DNA from: Dallia pectoralis
Taxonomy: Eukaryota; Chordata; Actinopteri; Esociformes; Umbridae
Assembly (NCBI GenBank): GCA_029465975.1
Contig: CM055744.1
Location: forward strand, 4,417,500-4,481,499
Direction of reading: 5' to 3'
Length of the DNA: 64,000 bases
Positions 1 through 12,880 of this stretch are shown here, one piece after another. The notes under the pieces were generated by a model. The model made no database searches. It was not told the origin of the DNA and saw only the letters and a list, made by a program, of their open reading frames with translations. The translations under genes were made by a program, and so were the position numbers. Numbering within the stretch: position 1 is the stretch's first letter; every line of letters begins with the position of its first letter.

Positions 1-275
1 AAGGAGCCAGTTGAGGTGGTTCGGGCATCTTGTACGAATGCCACCTGGGCGCCTCCCTAGAGAGGTGTTCCAGGCACGTCCAGCTGGGAGGAGACCTCGG
101 GGAAGACCCAGGACTAGGTGGAGAGATTATATCTCCACACTGGCCTGGGAACGCCTCGGGATTCCCCAGTCAGAGCTGGCTAATGTTGCCCGGGAAAGGG
201 AAGTTTGGGGTCCCCTGCTAGAGCTGCTACCCCTGCGACCCGACCCTGGATAAGCGGTTGAAGATGAGATGAGAT
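1..275 (+). mobile_element. LINE 3' end (reverse transcriptase C-terminus, RTE/Rex-like), truncated by window edge
   Basis: An open frame from position 11 to 253 translates to an 80-residue peptide that begins RWFGHLVRMPPGRLP and contains RPRGRPRTRWRDYI and LAWERLG. This is the basic C-terminal end typical of fish non-LTR retrotransposon reverse transcriptases. It stops at TAA (251-253) and is followed within 20 bp by a pentanucleotide tail, (GATGA)n, at about 261-280, as expected at the 3' end of an RTE/Rex-type LINE. The frame is intact here, but the catalytic part would lie left of the window. The exact clade (Rex3/RTE versus Rex1/L2) is inferred from the short-repeat tail and is uncertain. 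Confidence 0.65.
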
Positions 276-2535
276 GAGATCATTTTAGAAATGTTTTGCT
301 TATTAATAAGATGTGTACACAGTCACAACAAAATGATTGGCACTTAGATTAACGTGAGCAAATAAGCTTCATGAAATAAATTACACAGCTAATGATGAGC
401 TATATTTCAAATTCGCAACATCTAAAATATGTTGCACATGAATAATGGCTCATGGTTAAATTAAAAAAAGGATTTAGAAAATATTTCTTAAATATTCGTA
501 ACTTATCTATACATAAGAGGTATAGGGTTTTTCCAGTTGACGTCAAACTGACATCGTGCCATGGCGTGTCTGGATCTGGGAGGCAAAAGGAAACCAAGGC
601 AGCAAATCTGTAAATAATGAACAGAAATGTATACGCTTTCAATATTGTTATAGTTTAGTAATAAATATATAGCAAGTAGACACTTGTTGCACTAATGAAA
701 AAAATATATAATGAACATGTTAAATAACAAAGTAATGAACACGTATTTATTCTCGATCAAAGGCCCAGTGTCCCATCATTTTGTTGGGTTGTCCAATAAG
801 TTACATGGCGCAGAAGTTAAAGTTCACTAGATTGGCAGCCCAGATCTACTGAGTTATTTTATGAGAACAAAAACTCATTGTTTCGCTCACTAGCTGCACT
901 AGATGTAGCGTTGACAATTATTTCGGTAAATATAACTTAATGGGATTTTTAGATATTTAGACCCTTCAGCCTCCATGATGTCCCTGTGTCACCTTAATAA
1001 AGCAGGTTTTGTAAAGATAGAAATGGGTCAGTTAACAAAAGTTATTTAAAAAAGATTCACATACTTCTAATCATATTCCTGTTTCAAGAAGGATTTAATA
1101 AATTCTTTAAAAAACGTGGCAATCGACCTGCCAGGTGTAGTGCAAAAATCTAATTTATTTGAATTGAGGTAGTTCCTAAATTGAAAGCCAAACGTTTTGG
1201 TTGTGACAGTGACAGAGATTCTGGTGATTAAATCGGATCACATAAAGCTATACAAGCAATGCCATCTTGTAACCCAGACTCCCTGCGTTCATATATTTGT
1301 TTTTAGCACCGTCGGTTGGGATTCTACTAAATTATTCACGGTTGTGTGCTATGCAATGAGATAACGCCTTATACGGGCAGATTCTTTAGTGTGACAGTCA
1401 CTGAAAAGGAAAAACAGGAAGTATCTATCATCAGCTTGGCCAGCGCTATGTACAGGTGACAATGTCAGTCGACACTGAGGTGCGGGGGGGGGGGTTAGAA
1501 TGTTATTGTAGGACACTAATAGCATTCATCAGTTTATATAAAGATTTAGAAATGGGCTTAGGACAAGGAAATTCCAACAATATTTACATTCAAATAATTA
1601 TTGTTCACAGAACAAATACGGTGAGGGGAGACTGATTGAAACATACAAGTGTCACTGTAAAAGGTCAAGTTAACTAAAGGAAGCTGCTAATATGGTCTTA
1701 CCATAGCGCTTTACACCATGTCAACTTCTACATGAACTCATTCATGAGGAGACGAGCCTCTGCGCGAGTTAAATCAACAGAGCTGTTTATCAAAATAAAC
1801 AGAAAGTCCAGTGGTCAGCCTATTGATTTCCCTGCCAAATATAATCTGTCTCACCATCATAAATCGTGTGGCTGACATCTGCACAAAGCCCTGTTTTAGC
1901 CAAACACTGCCAAGTAAGGCTGTTTATTCGCTGATCGCCTTGTAGTCTCCTTGACAACGCACACCACAATTAGACAACTGTAATCCCGCCTTCAAACGTT
2001 TGCACAGTTCATTATTTCAGTTGAAGCAAGAGAGAGAGAGAGAGAGAGAGAGAACTTTGTTTCTGAGGGGATCCAGAATATGGCAAAAGGTAAATCCATG
2101 CATACGGGTTGTCCTTGTCAGCTCACACACGGGAAAGAATGTGCTCTTTATTAGACAAACACTCACCTCAACATTAGCAATGATTTAAAACAACAAAAAG
2201 CTAGAACGGCAGAGCAAATATAGCTATTTAAATTTTTGGTCAAGAGGAAGTGGAAAACATGTGCATTCTTTAAGCGGGCTAATAGGTTCAGTAAATAATG
2301 AATTGCTAAATACTGTTCATACCTGGTAGCAGAATATACACTTTAAATTGAAGTACCATTGTTTTTAAAGCACACTACACTTTTGTGGTCTTAAACATAA
2401 GCCCAACCTTCCCCTAACCTGACTCTAATCTTAACCTCAGTGAGCTGAACATTACACCTTAACCTTAACACTAACCCCTAACGATTTACCCTAAAACAAA
2501 CCTCTAATTCTAACTGGTGCCCTCATGTTCAGGTA
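276..2535. other. Non-coding interval, no gene seen
   Basis: This is AT-rich unique-looking sequence. Open frames are short and have no recognisable product. It holds an 11-base G run (1484-1494) and a GA microsatellite (about 2029-2053). The last 130 bases (about 2400-2515) are a C-rich strand with many degenerate CCTAACC-like words. Confidence 0.6.
2029..2053. repeat. (GA)n microsatellite
   Basis: An uninterrupted AG dinucleotide run of about 25 bases. Confidence 0.9.
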
Positions 2536-2956
2536 TACCATGATCACAGACACAGTAGCTAGTGTACACTAGATACCATGATCACAGACACAGTAGCTAG
2601 TGTACACTAGATACCAAGATCACAGACACAGTAGCTAGTGTACACTAGATACCAAGATCACAGACACAGTAGCTAGTGTACACTAGATGCCATGATCACA
2701 GACACAGTAGCTAGTGTACACTAGATGCCATGATCACAGACACAGTAGCTAGAGTACACTAGATACCATGATCACAGCCACAGTAGCTAGTGTACACTAG
2801 ATGCCATGATCACAGACACAGTAGCTAGTGTACACTAGATGCCATGATCACAGCCACAGTAGCTAGTGTACACTAGATGCCATGATCACAGACACAGTAG
2901 CTAGTGTACACTAGATGCCATGATCACAGACACAGTAGCTAGTGTACACTAGATGC
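2536..2956. repeat. 38-bp minisatellite, about 11 copies
   Basis: Units repeat every 38 bases (for example TACCA at 2536 and at 2574). Each unit contains CACAGACACAGTAGCTAG and the perfect 14-bp palindrome CTAGTGTACACTAG. Variants are single-base (ATACC/ATGCC, GACACA/GCCACA, AGTG/AGAG). The length is not a multiple of three and there is no coding sign. Confidence 0.95.
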
Positions 2957-4190
2957 TCCATGTTGACTCAGATAGCGCTCCTATTCCCCACGAAGCCCAT
3001 CGAAAGCTCCATTTACCGCTAACATGTTAACAGAAAAAAGTAATTTGCCATGTATTGTTAAAATTTTTATTAATAGCAATTTATGTCACTCAGACCGGGC
3101 CGCCTGAAAAAACAACATCCAGGCCTTGTACAAATCTATCACTCAAGTTGTCAGAAAAATTTGTTCTCATGCAATATAAATAGGCCGGTGATCTGCGGGT
3201 AGAGAGTGGGGATCTGTTTCTGAGAAGGAGTGTGGGGGGGCTGTTTAGAGGTTCCCAGGAAAAAGGGTCACGCTGTTCACATCATGAGGCCTCAATCACA
3301 AACAAATGTTTTATTTAAAGACCCAAAGTGTTGTTTACTCCACTCTGCACCCTCTCGCTCTCTGCTCTGGGTTCAGCGTTTAACGCTGGAAACGTACTAA
3401 AAGGAAACAAAACACTTCTGACAGGAAGCACTACCCCGCCATGTAGAGAAACAATTAGGTGGCGACACGCTAAGTGAACAAATTATGACAACACGGTTCA
3501 TAAGTTCAGCATTCAGGGAACATAAAACCAGCAGACCCAAATGTGTTAGGGAAGCTAATAGGTAAATAATGAATTGGTGTCAACACTTTGTATAATGCTA
3601 AACACTGTTCATTTATGGTAGCATGGACATGCACTTTAATTGAATTACAACCTATTTTAGAACACATACACATGGTTGTTGTGGAGTGTAGAAAGCCAGG
3701 CAGAGCAACTTGTCACGTTCGTGGTATTTATTCCGATATCATGGAAAACAAAGACGTGACAATGAACACACTATACACCGAATGGAAAATAAAGATACGC
3801 ATACATGCGACTTACTACAAAAAACATCAAACAGGGGTAGACAATAATTATGACCCTCATCCAACATATACGAACTAACTTGAAACAATAATGACAACTG
3901 TGAACCTAACCAGGGACCTTTAATAGCCCACTAATTAACTAACCTATGCCCGCTGCTTAGCTAAACCCAAAACAGCTGTGCTCCTAATCAACATGATACA
4001 CAGAAGTGCTCTCCCCTAAACACCCTGTGACAACAAAGCTCACCCATTTGTGACCCCGGTCATTAACCTAACCTAAGCCTAATCCATATCCATAGCCAAT
4101 CTCTAACCTTACTTTAACCTAACCCTAGTCATTACCTTAACTTATCCCAAACCAAACCATAACCTAACCCTAGTCATAACTGTAACCTAT
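2957..4190. other. Non-coding interval ending in degenerate CCTAACC-rich sequence
   Basis: No gene is visible. The 96-residue open frame at 3588-3878 has no recognisable domain. From about 3900 the plus strand becomes a degenerate C-strand pattern (CTAACC, CCCTAGTC, CTTAACC) that runs into the 35-bp array. Confidence 0.55.
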
Positions 4191-4191
4191 A

Positions 4192-5831
4192 ACCTATCCA
4201 TAACCTATCCATAATGCTTACCCTAGTCATAACCACAACCTATCCATAATGCTTACCCTAGTCATAACCATAACCTATCCATAATGCTTACCCTAGTCAT
4301 AACCATAACCTATCCATAATGCTTACCCTAGTCATAACCACAACCTATCCATAATGCTTACCCTAGTCATAACCATAACCTATCCATAATGCTTACCCTA
4401 GTCATAACCACAACCTATCCATAATGCTTACCCTAGTCATAACCATAACCTATCCATAATGCTTACCCTAGTCATAACCATAACCTATCCATAATGCTTA
4501 CCCTAGTCATAACCACAACCCTAACCTATCCATAATGCTTACCCTAGTCATAACCACAACCTATCCATAATGCTTACCCTAGTCATAACCATAACCTATC
4601 CATAATGCTTACCCTAGTCATAACCACAACCTATCCATAATGCTTACCCTAGTCATAACCATAACCTATCCATAATGCTTACCCTAGTCATAACCACAAC
4701 CTATCCATAATGCTTACCCTAGTCATAACCACAACCTATCCATAATGCTTACCCTAGTCATAACCATAACCTATCCATAATGCTTACCCTAGTCATAACC
4801 ATAACCTATCCATAATGCTTACCCTAGTCATAACCATAACCTATCCATAATGCTTACCCTAGTCATAACCATAACCTATCCATAATGCTTACCCTAGTCA
4901 TAACCACAACCTATCCATAATGCTTACCCTAGTCATAACCATAACCTATCCATAATGCTTACCCTAGTCATAACCACAACCTATCCATAATGCTTACCCT
5001 AGTCATAACCATAACCTATCCATAATGCTTACCCTAGTCATAACCATAACTTACCCTATCCATAATGCTTACCCTAGTCATAACCATAACCTATCCATAA
5101 TGCTTACCCTAGTCATAACCATAACCTCCATAATCCATAATGCTCATCCATACCCTAGTCATAACCATAACCTATCCATAATGCTTACCCTAGTCATAAC
5201 CACAACCTATCCATAATGCTTACCCTAGTCATAACCATAACCTATCCATAATGCTTACCCTAGTCATAACCATAACCTATCCATAATGCTTACCCTAGTC
5301 ATAACCATAACCTATCCATAATGCTTACCCTAGTCATAACCACAACCTATCCATAATGCTTACCCTAGTCATAACCATAACCTATCCATAATGCTTACCC
5401 TAGTCATAACCATAACCTATCCATAATGCTTACCCTAGTCATAACCACAACCTATCCATAATGCTTACCCTAGTCATAACCACAACCTATCCATAATGCT
5501 TACCCTAGTCATAACCATAACCTATCCATAATGCTTACCCTAGTCATAACCATAACCTATCCATAATGCTTACCCTAGTCATAACCATAACCTATCCATA
5601 ATGCTTACCCTAGTCATAACCACAACCTATCCATAATGCTTACCCTAGTCATAACCACAACCTATCCATAATGCTTACCCTAGTCATAACCCTAACCTAT
5701 CCATAATGCTTACCCTAGTCATAACCATAACCTATCCATAATGCTTACCCTAGTCATAACCACAACCTATCCATAATGCTTACCCTAGTCATAACCATAA
5801 CCTATCCATAATGCTTACCCTAGTCATAACC
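4192..5831. repeat. 35-bp minisatellite, about 47 copies
   Basis: The unit contains CCATAATGCTTACCCTAGTC followed by ATAACCATAACCTAT, with period 35 (ATAATGC at 4211 and 4246). Two unit types differ at one base (ACCATAACC versus ACCACAACC) and are interspersed. Length irregularities occur near 4516, 5048, 5125-5155 and 5690. The short open frames inside are by-products of the repeat. Confidence 0.96.
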
Positions 5832-6263
5832 TGATGAAACCGTTTAACATCAGACTATCTTTCCCTATCCCCTGGATGTTCCATGTATAAATGTACCAAC
5901 CATTAAAGACAACCATTGGTACCACTACCAACCATAAATAAACAGATGTTCTGTTCTTGCTTACTGAGTGACTGAAGTGTGTATCAGGGGAAAGCTTATA
6001 GAAAACAGGAAGATCACACTGGATTCAACAGACAATGAAAGCTACGACATTGTCATGCATCTGTGTACTCTTCAAAGGCATTATGATATCCTGTCTGCCG
6101 TTGGCATTGTGGTAATGGTACAAGATGTCGTAGAAAAAGCTGTTGATATTGGTGATCTATTTGTACAGAAGTGTTGGGGTTGAACCAGTGAGCCGTGTCA
6201 CCCTCGTCATCTCTGAGGAGATTAGTATGGACAGTGTTCAGCTGGAGTTTCCCCTCATTTACA
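5832..6263. other. Short unique spacer between minisatellites
   Basis: Unique sequence with short overlapping open frames on both strands (5968-6183 plus; 6053-6313 minus). Neither has a recognisable motif. No gene is called. Confidence 0.45.
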
Positions 6264-7196
6264 TGTTGTAACACAGGATACACGTTACACCACATTAAAG
6301 ACAGATGTAACACAGGTTACACATTACAGTATATTAAAGACAGATGTAGCACAGGTCACACGTTACAGTATATTAAAGACAGATGTAACACAGGTTGCAC
6401 ATTACAGTATATTAAAGTCAGATGTAACACAGGTTACACATTACAGTATATTAAAGACAGATGTAGCACAGGTCACACGTTACAGTATATTAAAGACAGA
6501 TGTAACACAGGTCACACGTTACAGTATATTAAAGACAGATGTAACACAGGTCACACGTTACAGTATATTAAAGACAGATGTAACACAGGTTACACATTAC
6601 AGTATATTAAAGACAGATGTAACACAGGTTACACATTACAGTATATTAAAGACAGATGTAACACAGGTCACACGTTACAGTATATTAAAGTCAGATGTAA
6701 CACAGGTTACACATTACAGTATATTAAAGACAGATGTAACACAGGTCACACGTTACAGTATATTAAAGACAGATGTAGCACAGGTCACACGTTACAGTAT
6801 ATTAAAGACAGATGTAACACAGGTTGCACATTACAGTATATTAAAGACAGATGTAACACAGGTTACACATTACAGTATATTAAAGACAGATGTAGCACAA
6901 GGTCACACGTTACAGTATATTAAAGACAGATGTAACACAGGTCACACGTTACAGTATATTAAAGACAGATGTAACACAGGTCACACGTTACAGTATATTA
7001 AAGTCCGATGTAACACAGGTTACACATTACAGTATATTAAAGACAGATGTAACACAGGTTACACATTACAGTATATTAAAGACAGATGTAGCACAAGGTC
7101 ACACGTTACAGTATATTAAAGACAGATGTAACACAGGTTGCACGTTACACTACATTAAAGACAGATGTAACACAGGTTACACATTAAACTACATTA
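6264..7196. repeat. 39-bp minisatellite, about 24 copies
   Basis: The unit carries TGTAACACAGGTTACACATT and CAGTATATTAAAGACAGA, with period 39. Because 39 is a multiple of three, a 242-codon frame with a 13-residue repeat (RCNTGYTLQYIKD) is open on the plus strand. Single-base insertions (GCACAAGGTC at about 6896 and 7092) break that frame within otherwise normal units, which argues against protein coding. Unit variants (TAACAC/TAGCAC, GGTTACACA/GGTCACACG) are arranged in blocks, suggesting higher-order duplication. Confidence 0.95.
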
Positions 7197-7663
7197 ATGT
7201 CATATAGCCACCTGCTCTTACACAGATAAACCTTCCCACGGGATGGCTAGCGCATCAGTTTGAGTATTACAGTTCAGTTAAACAAAACCATTAATTCATA
7301 TACAGACACACATTAAATAAGATAAGTCATATTGCCAACGCATAAAGCAGTTGAACCATTACTGGTGACATAAACAGTGTCTTCCCTGGTTAAATTGGAA
7401 ACCAAACTGTTATTAAGACAAAAACACTCTCTTTTGTTTGTCATTTGCTGTTTTCCCTTCTCCTGTACAGAGCATCTGTGTAGTTCTACGATCTGAGAGC
7501 CAGGGAGGGTAGAATGGAGCTGATATAGTCCAGGCAGCAGGTGCAACTCTCCTGGCCAGAGTCCTGCTTCTTCCATCCTCCTCTGAGCAGAGTTCTCAGA
7601 GCAGAGCAGCACCACGCAGTGAGAGAAAGGTGGAGGGTATTGGGGGTTAACACAGAACCAGGA
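7197..7663. other. Unique spacer, no gene seen
   Basis: No recognisable coding sequence. Open frames crossing it are extensions of frames from the adjacent C-rich repeat. Confidence 0.45.
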
Positions 7664-8058
7664 ACCCCTCCTCCAGCACCACACTCCCACCACACCAACT
7701 CCAACCCCACACTCCCACCACTCCAACCCCACACTCCCACCACTCCAACCCCACACTCCCACCACTCCAGCCCCACACTCCCACCACTCCAGCCCCACAC
7801 TCCCACCACTCCAGCCCCACACTCCCACCACACCAACCCCACACTCCCACCACTCCAACCCCACACTCCCACCACTCCAACCCCACACTCCCACCACTCC
7901 AGCCCCACACTCCCACCACTCCAGCCCCACACTCCCACCACACCAACCCCACACTCCCACCACACCTGCCCCACAGTCCCACCCCACCAACCACACATTC
8001 CCACCACACCAGCCCCACACTCCCACCACACCAGCCCCACACTCCCACCAAACCAACC
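7664..8058. repeat. 22-bp C-rich minisatellite, about 17 copies
   Basis: The unit CCCCACACTCCCACCACTCC plus AA/AG repeats with period 22. Variants include CACACCAA. It has no TAA, TAG or TGA in any frame, so several overlapping frames of about 130-250 codons (Gly/Trp/Val-rich on the minus strand, Pro/His/Thr-rich on the plus strand) are open as artefacts. Confidence 0.94.
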
Positions 8059-9832
8059 CACCCCCTTCAGTCTGAAACTACCAATCTCCATCCAGTCGAA
8101 GGTTAACCTTCATCTAAATCTTTCTAAAACAAAAGGCGTGTGAAGTAAGAGCGGCGCTTTTGAGATGTTTAAAAGGCATTGGTGGCGCACATTAAACAGC
8201 AAATACCACGGCTAGCTCAACAACGTGACACGCGGGAACACAGGACTTCAAATGACGACACAACAAGACAGTGGAGACAATTAGTGCGGGCCTCAGCAGA
8301 CTAGTGATCACACGTGTGAAACAAAGACACTTGACATTTGGAATTGATTAAACTTAGTCAGTGTGTCAGTACGGGCCATTTTACTTCAGATCCACACTAA
8401 TGGAAAGAGGTTCATCCAGCCAGTTATTTACCTGCTAACCATGTCTCTCATCGCTGGGTGACAGGAACACTTTTGTTCTGACAGCCACAGCTCCAGAGGC
8501 AGGGGGGGATCTCTACCCCTCAGGGCAAAACATAATTAACATTATTATTGTTGGACTTTTTTTCATTCCGTAATTCAAAGGAGACGCATTTACATGCCGG
8601 ATCTACAGTATCGTCTGTATAATTTCTATAGCGTCCGAATATGCAAATGCCCTTTCAAACACTAGAAAATACATACCCTATGTGCAATTATGCAAATGTT
8701 ATTTGGTTATTCATTCAGTTATTCACTCTTGTATTCGCTCATGCATTCATTTGCCATATTAGGGGCTGGCAGAGATGCCCTGAAAGCGGCGGGCTCTCTC
8801 CACAGGCTCTACGGATAGACGATACCAACCCGCACACAAATCCCCCTCTTCAGAACCGTGAGGTAAGTTGACCTGTTTGCTGTAGAGCAGGGCATGTGGA
8901 ATATGATCTCCACGAACAGCCCTGCCTAGCCTGGCACACCAAAACAAAGAGCTGGGAGCCTTGAACGAAGACCGATCCCGGCTCACGTTTACCAAGTTCC
9001 GCAACGTGTTCATAACCTATGGCCAATTCATATGTTTAAAATTCAATTTTGATGGAAAACGTTTTCAATTGGTTATGACGTAACGTATCCCACGGGGCCG
9101 TATTTAGAAGGAATAGCTGGGGCGTTAGTCGCAATCAAATTACCCCATACACACACGTATACATATCGGACCAACACAAATAGAAGTGTACGAGAAAACA
9201 AGCAACTTTTATTAGGAACTTGACTGAATTAGATCAAACAAAGTGACAGGTCAGGATGTGGTGCAATGACTGAATATTATAGACGGAACAGTTTGAAAGC
9301 TTCTACTTTTCCCTTCCCAAATTATTTGTGACTCATTATAACTATAAAGGTATGTCCAAATGGTTAGATAGACGGGGGATTGTAGAGAAGACTGACATCC
9401 ACAAGGGCCAATGCAGAAAAAGCCCATAAACAGGCCGGGTGGTTCTGACCAGACGTCTGACCTGTGTGTGACCTGCATTCACCAATTATAAACTTATATG
9501 TAGTGTGTCTCCGTATTAAGGCTGACGAGCAAAACGCTTAAACAAGCAGCCTGCGTCGCGACCGATCAGTATTATTCCAAAACGACAATAATATTAAAGG
9601 GCTCAGGCAGGGCCAGGCACATCCATTTCAAAGTGTTGTGTTGCTCTTATTGTGAAGCTTATTGTGAAGCTCTGCGAGCTGAGTAACAGCCATAAGGAAC
9701 AACGTAAATGCAAATGAGCGCATGACGCAGTGCATAACAGCGTGATAGACTGAAATACACAGTCAATAACTGTCACCATCAACAGAGAATTAGACGTTCA
9801 AAGCAGTCTCATTTTGTAACGACGGTGGTGAT
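8059..9832. other. Non-coding interval, no gene seen
   Basis: Unique sequence with only short open frames (76-84 codons) that lack recognisable motifs. Nothing further is supported. Confidence 0.5.
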
Positions 9833-11957
9833 GCTGTTTACAGTGATGACAACGTTGTTTACAGTGATGACAACGTTGATTACAGTGATTATAACGTTGT
9901 TTACAGTGATGACAACGTTGTTTACAGTGATGACAACGTTGTTTACAGTGATGACAACGTTGATTACAGTGATTATAACGTTGTTTACAGTGATGACAAC
10001 GTTGTTTACAGTGATGACAATGTTGTTTACAGTGACGACAACATTGATTACAGTGATGACAACGTTGATTACAGTGATGACAACGTTGATTACAGTGATG
10101 ACAACGTCGTTTACAGTGACAACAACGTTGATTACAGTGATTACAACGTCGTTTACAGTGACGACAACGTCGTTTACAGTGACAACAACGTTGATTACAG
10201 TGATTACAACGTTGATTACAGTGATGACAACGTTGATTACGGTGATTACAACGTTGATTACAGTGATGACAACGTTGATTACAGTGATGACAACGTTGAT
10301 TACAGTGATTACAACGTTGATTACAGTGATAACAACGTAGATTACAGTGATTACAACGTTGATTACAGTGATTACAACGTTGATTACAGTGATTACAACG
10401 TTGATTGACAACGTTGATTACAGTGATGACAACGTTGATTACAGTGATGACAACGTTGATTACAGTGATTACAACGTTGATTACAGTGATGACAACGTGA
10501 TGACGTTGAACAGTGATTACAACGTTGATTACAGTGATGACAACGTTGATTACAGTGATGACAACGTTGATTACAGTGATGACAACGTTGATTACAGTGA
10601 TTACAACGTTGATTACAGTGATGACAACGTTGTTTACAGTGATGACAACGTTGATTACGGCGATGACAACGTTGATTACAGTGATGTTTACAGTGATGAC
10701 AACGTTGATTACAGTGATTATAACGTTGTTTACAGTGACGACAGCGTTGATTACAGTGATGTTTACAGTGATGACAATGTTGTTTACAGTGAAGACAACG
10801 TTGTTTACAGTGACAACAACGTTGATTACAGTGATTATAACGTTGTTTACAGTGATGTTTACAGTGATGACAACGTTGTTTACAGTGATGACAATGTTGT
10901 TTACAGTGACGACAACGTTGTTTACAGTGATGACAACATTGATTACAGTGATGACAACGTTGATTACAGTGATGACAACGTTGATTACAGTGATGAAAAC
11001 GTCGTTTACAGTGACAACAACGTTGATTACAGTGATTACAACGTCGTTTACAGTGACGACAACGTCGTTTACAGTGACAACAACGTTGATTACAGTGATT
11101 ACAACGTTGATTACAGTGATGACAACGTTGATTACGGTGATGACAACGTTGATTACAACGTTGATTACAGTGATGACAACGTTGATTACGGTGATGACAA
11201 CGTTGATTACGGTGATTACAACGTTGATTACAGTGATTACAACGTTGATTACAGTGATTACAACGTTGATTACAGTGATGACAACGTTGATTACAGTGAT
11301 GACAACGTTGATTACAGTGATTACAACGTTGATTACAGTGATGACACCGCTGTTTACAGTGATGACAACGTTGATTACGGCGATGACAACGTTGATTACA
11401 GTGATGTTTACAGTGATGACAACGTTGATTACAGTGATTATAACGTTGTTTACAGTGACGACAACGTTGATTACCGTGATTTTTACAGTGATGACAATGT
11501 TATTTACAGTGATGACAACGTTGTTTACAGTGATGACAACAACGATTACAGTGATGACAACGTTGATTACAGTGATGACAGCGTTGATTACAGTGATGAC
11601 AACCTTGTTTACAGTGACAACAACGTTGATTACAGTGATTACAACGTCGTTTACAGTAACGACAACGTCGTTTACAGTGACAACAACGTTGATTACAGTG
11701 ATTACAACGTTGATTACAGTGATGACAACGTTGATTACAGTGATTACAACGTTGATTACAGTGATGACAACGTTGATTACAGTGATTACAACGTCGTTTA
11801 CAGTGATTACAACGTTGATTACAGTAATTACAACGTTGATTACAGTGATTACAACGTTGATTACAGTGATGACAACGTTGATTACAGTGATTACAACGTT
11901 GATTACAGTGATGACAACGTTGATTACAGTGATGACAACGTTGATTACGGCGTTGGC
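9833..11957. repeat. 21-bp minisatellite, about 100 copies, open on both strands
   Basis: The unit is TTGATTACAGTGATGACAAC plus G, with period 21. Sub-variants are TTTACAGTG, GTGATTACAAC, GTGATTATAAC and GTGACAACAAC, and each unit has an AACGTT palindrome. Since 21 is a multiple of three and the unit has few stop words, long frames exist. The plus strand reads repeats of NVDYSDD (633 codons, 10347-12248). The minus strand reads INVVITV (736 codons, 9798-12008). A single frame shift near 10396 and other small interruptions change the reading frame without creating stops. No signal peptide, conserved flank or splice context supports a real protein. Confidence 0.95.
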
Positions 11958-12880
11958 ACTGTTGTCGATGACGGTAGTGACCCCAATAATAATCATAATT
12001 TTCCCCACTGTACTCTCAGTCGGTCTTTAGAAAATAACTTACACCCACACACACATTTGTTTTGTAAACTTCGAGACCATCCCTGGGGACTCCGGCATGT
12101 TCCTATAGTTTTTATGTGTGCACTTAAGTTCAAGTCCCCCCCAGGCATCTGTGCATCCCTAAACACGGGCGGTGAACAGAGCGTGGAGCGGCATGCTCCG
12201 TGTTTGGGCAAACCGCGTAACAAATTGGAGGAAAAAGACACAGGGTAAACTCCCTCCTGGACAATACCATGTTTCATTATTAATCAAACAGCGCAGGTCC
12301 TGGCGGGGTAACCTGCAAAGATGGAGAGCGTGCTCATCGATGATAGCAAGGTGAGTGAACACACACTGGGAGCCGGGCGGGCTGTCGGGGGTCTGCTGTG
12401 GCTGCGTGGGGGCCGGGCCCCCCACCAGGGTGTAGGTGCCGGGCTGAATAATTGGGAATTATTAAACACAGCTCTAGCAGAGAGGTGATCATGACATTTT
12501 ATTCTCAGTCTTCGGGGATGAGAGAGAGAATTAATATGTTCCTTTTAGTTGGAGTCTTGTCTTTAACCTCCCATGATAACCTGTTTCTGCGACTAGGAAA
12601 TGCATTTCTTACAACTAGGCAAGTGCCAGTTGTGAATGGTAGACTGTAATCAGGATAAATATTTCAATAGCTACCAGCAGAGCACAATGCCCAACAATAC
12701 TGTAAGTGACAGATATCACACAATAATGCACAAAGAATTCAATTGAGAACTTTATATGAGATTAAAATACATGGTGGGTTTGACATTGCCAATCAGCTTT
12801 TGGTAAATGTTTGTTTGAAGTTCTTAAATGCCTCCTGACTCAAAGAACAAAAGCAGCTCATACTCCCAGTCCATAATGAG
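11958..12880. other. Unique spacer, no gene seen
   Basis: Several 60-94-codon overlapping frames exist on both strands, none with recognisable motifs. No gene is called. Confidence 0.45.

Noticed and set aside
2536..5831. CRISPR arrays
   Set aside because: Units are directly adjacent with no unique spacers, and the genome is a vertebrate one.
7313..8143. Gly/Trp-rich or Pro/His-rich proteins of 200-247 codons
   Set aside because: Products of a 22-bp C-rich array lacking stop words in all frames.
9798..12248. 736- and 633-codon open frames as a repetitive protein gene
   Set aside because: They lie on a 21-bp tandem array, are open on both strands at once, and have no signal, domain or splice context. 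The unit length alone explains the lack of stops.
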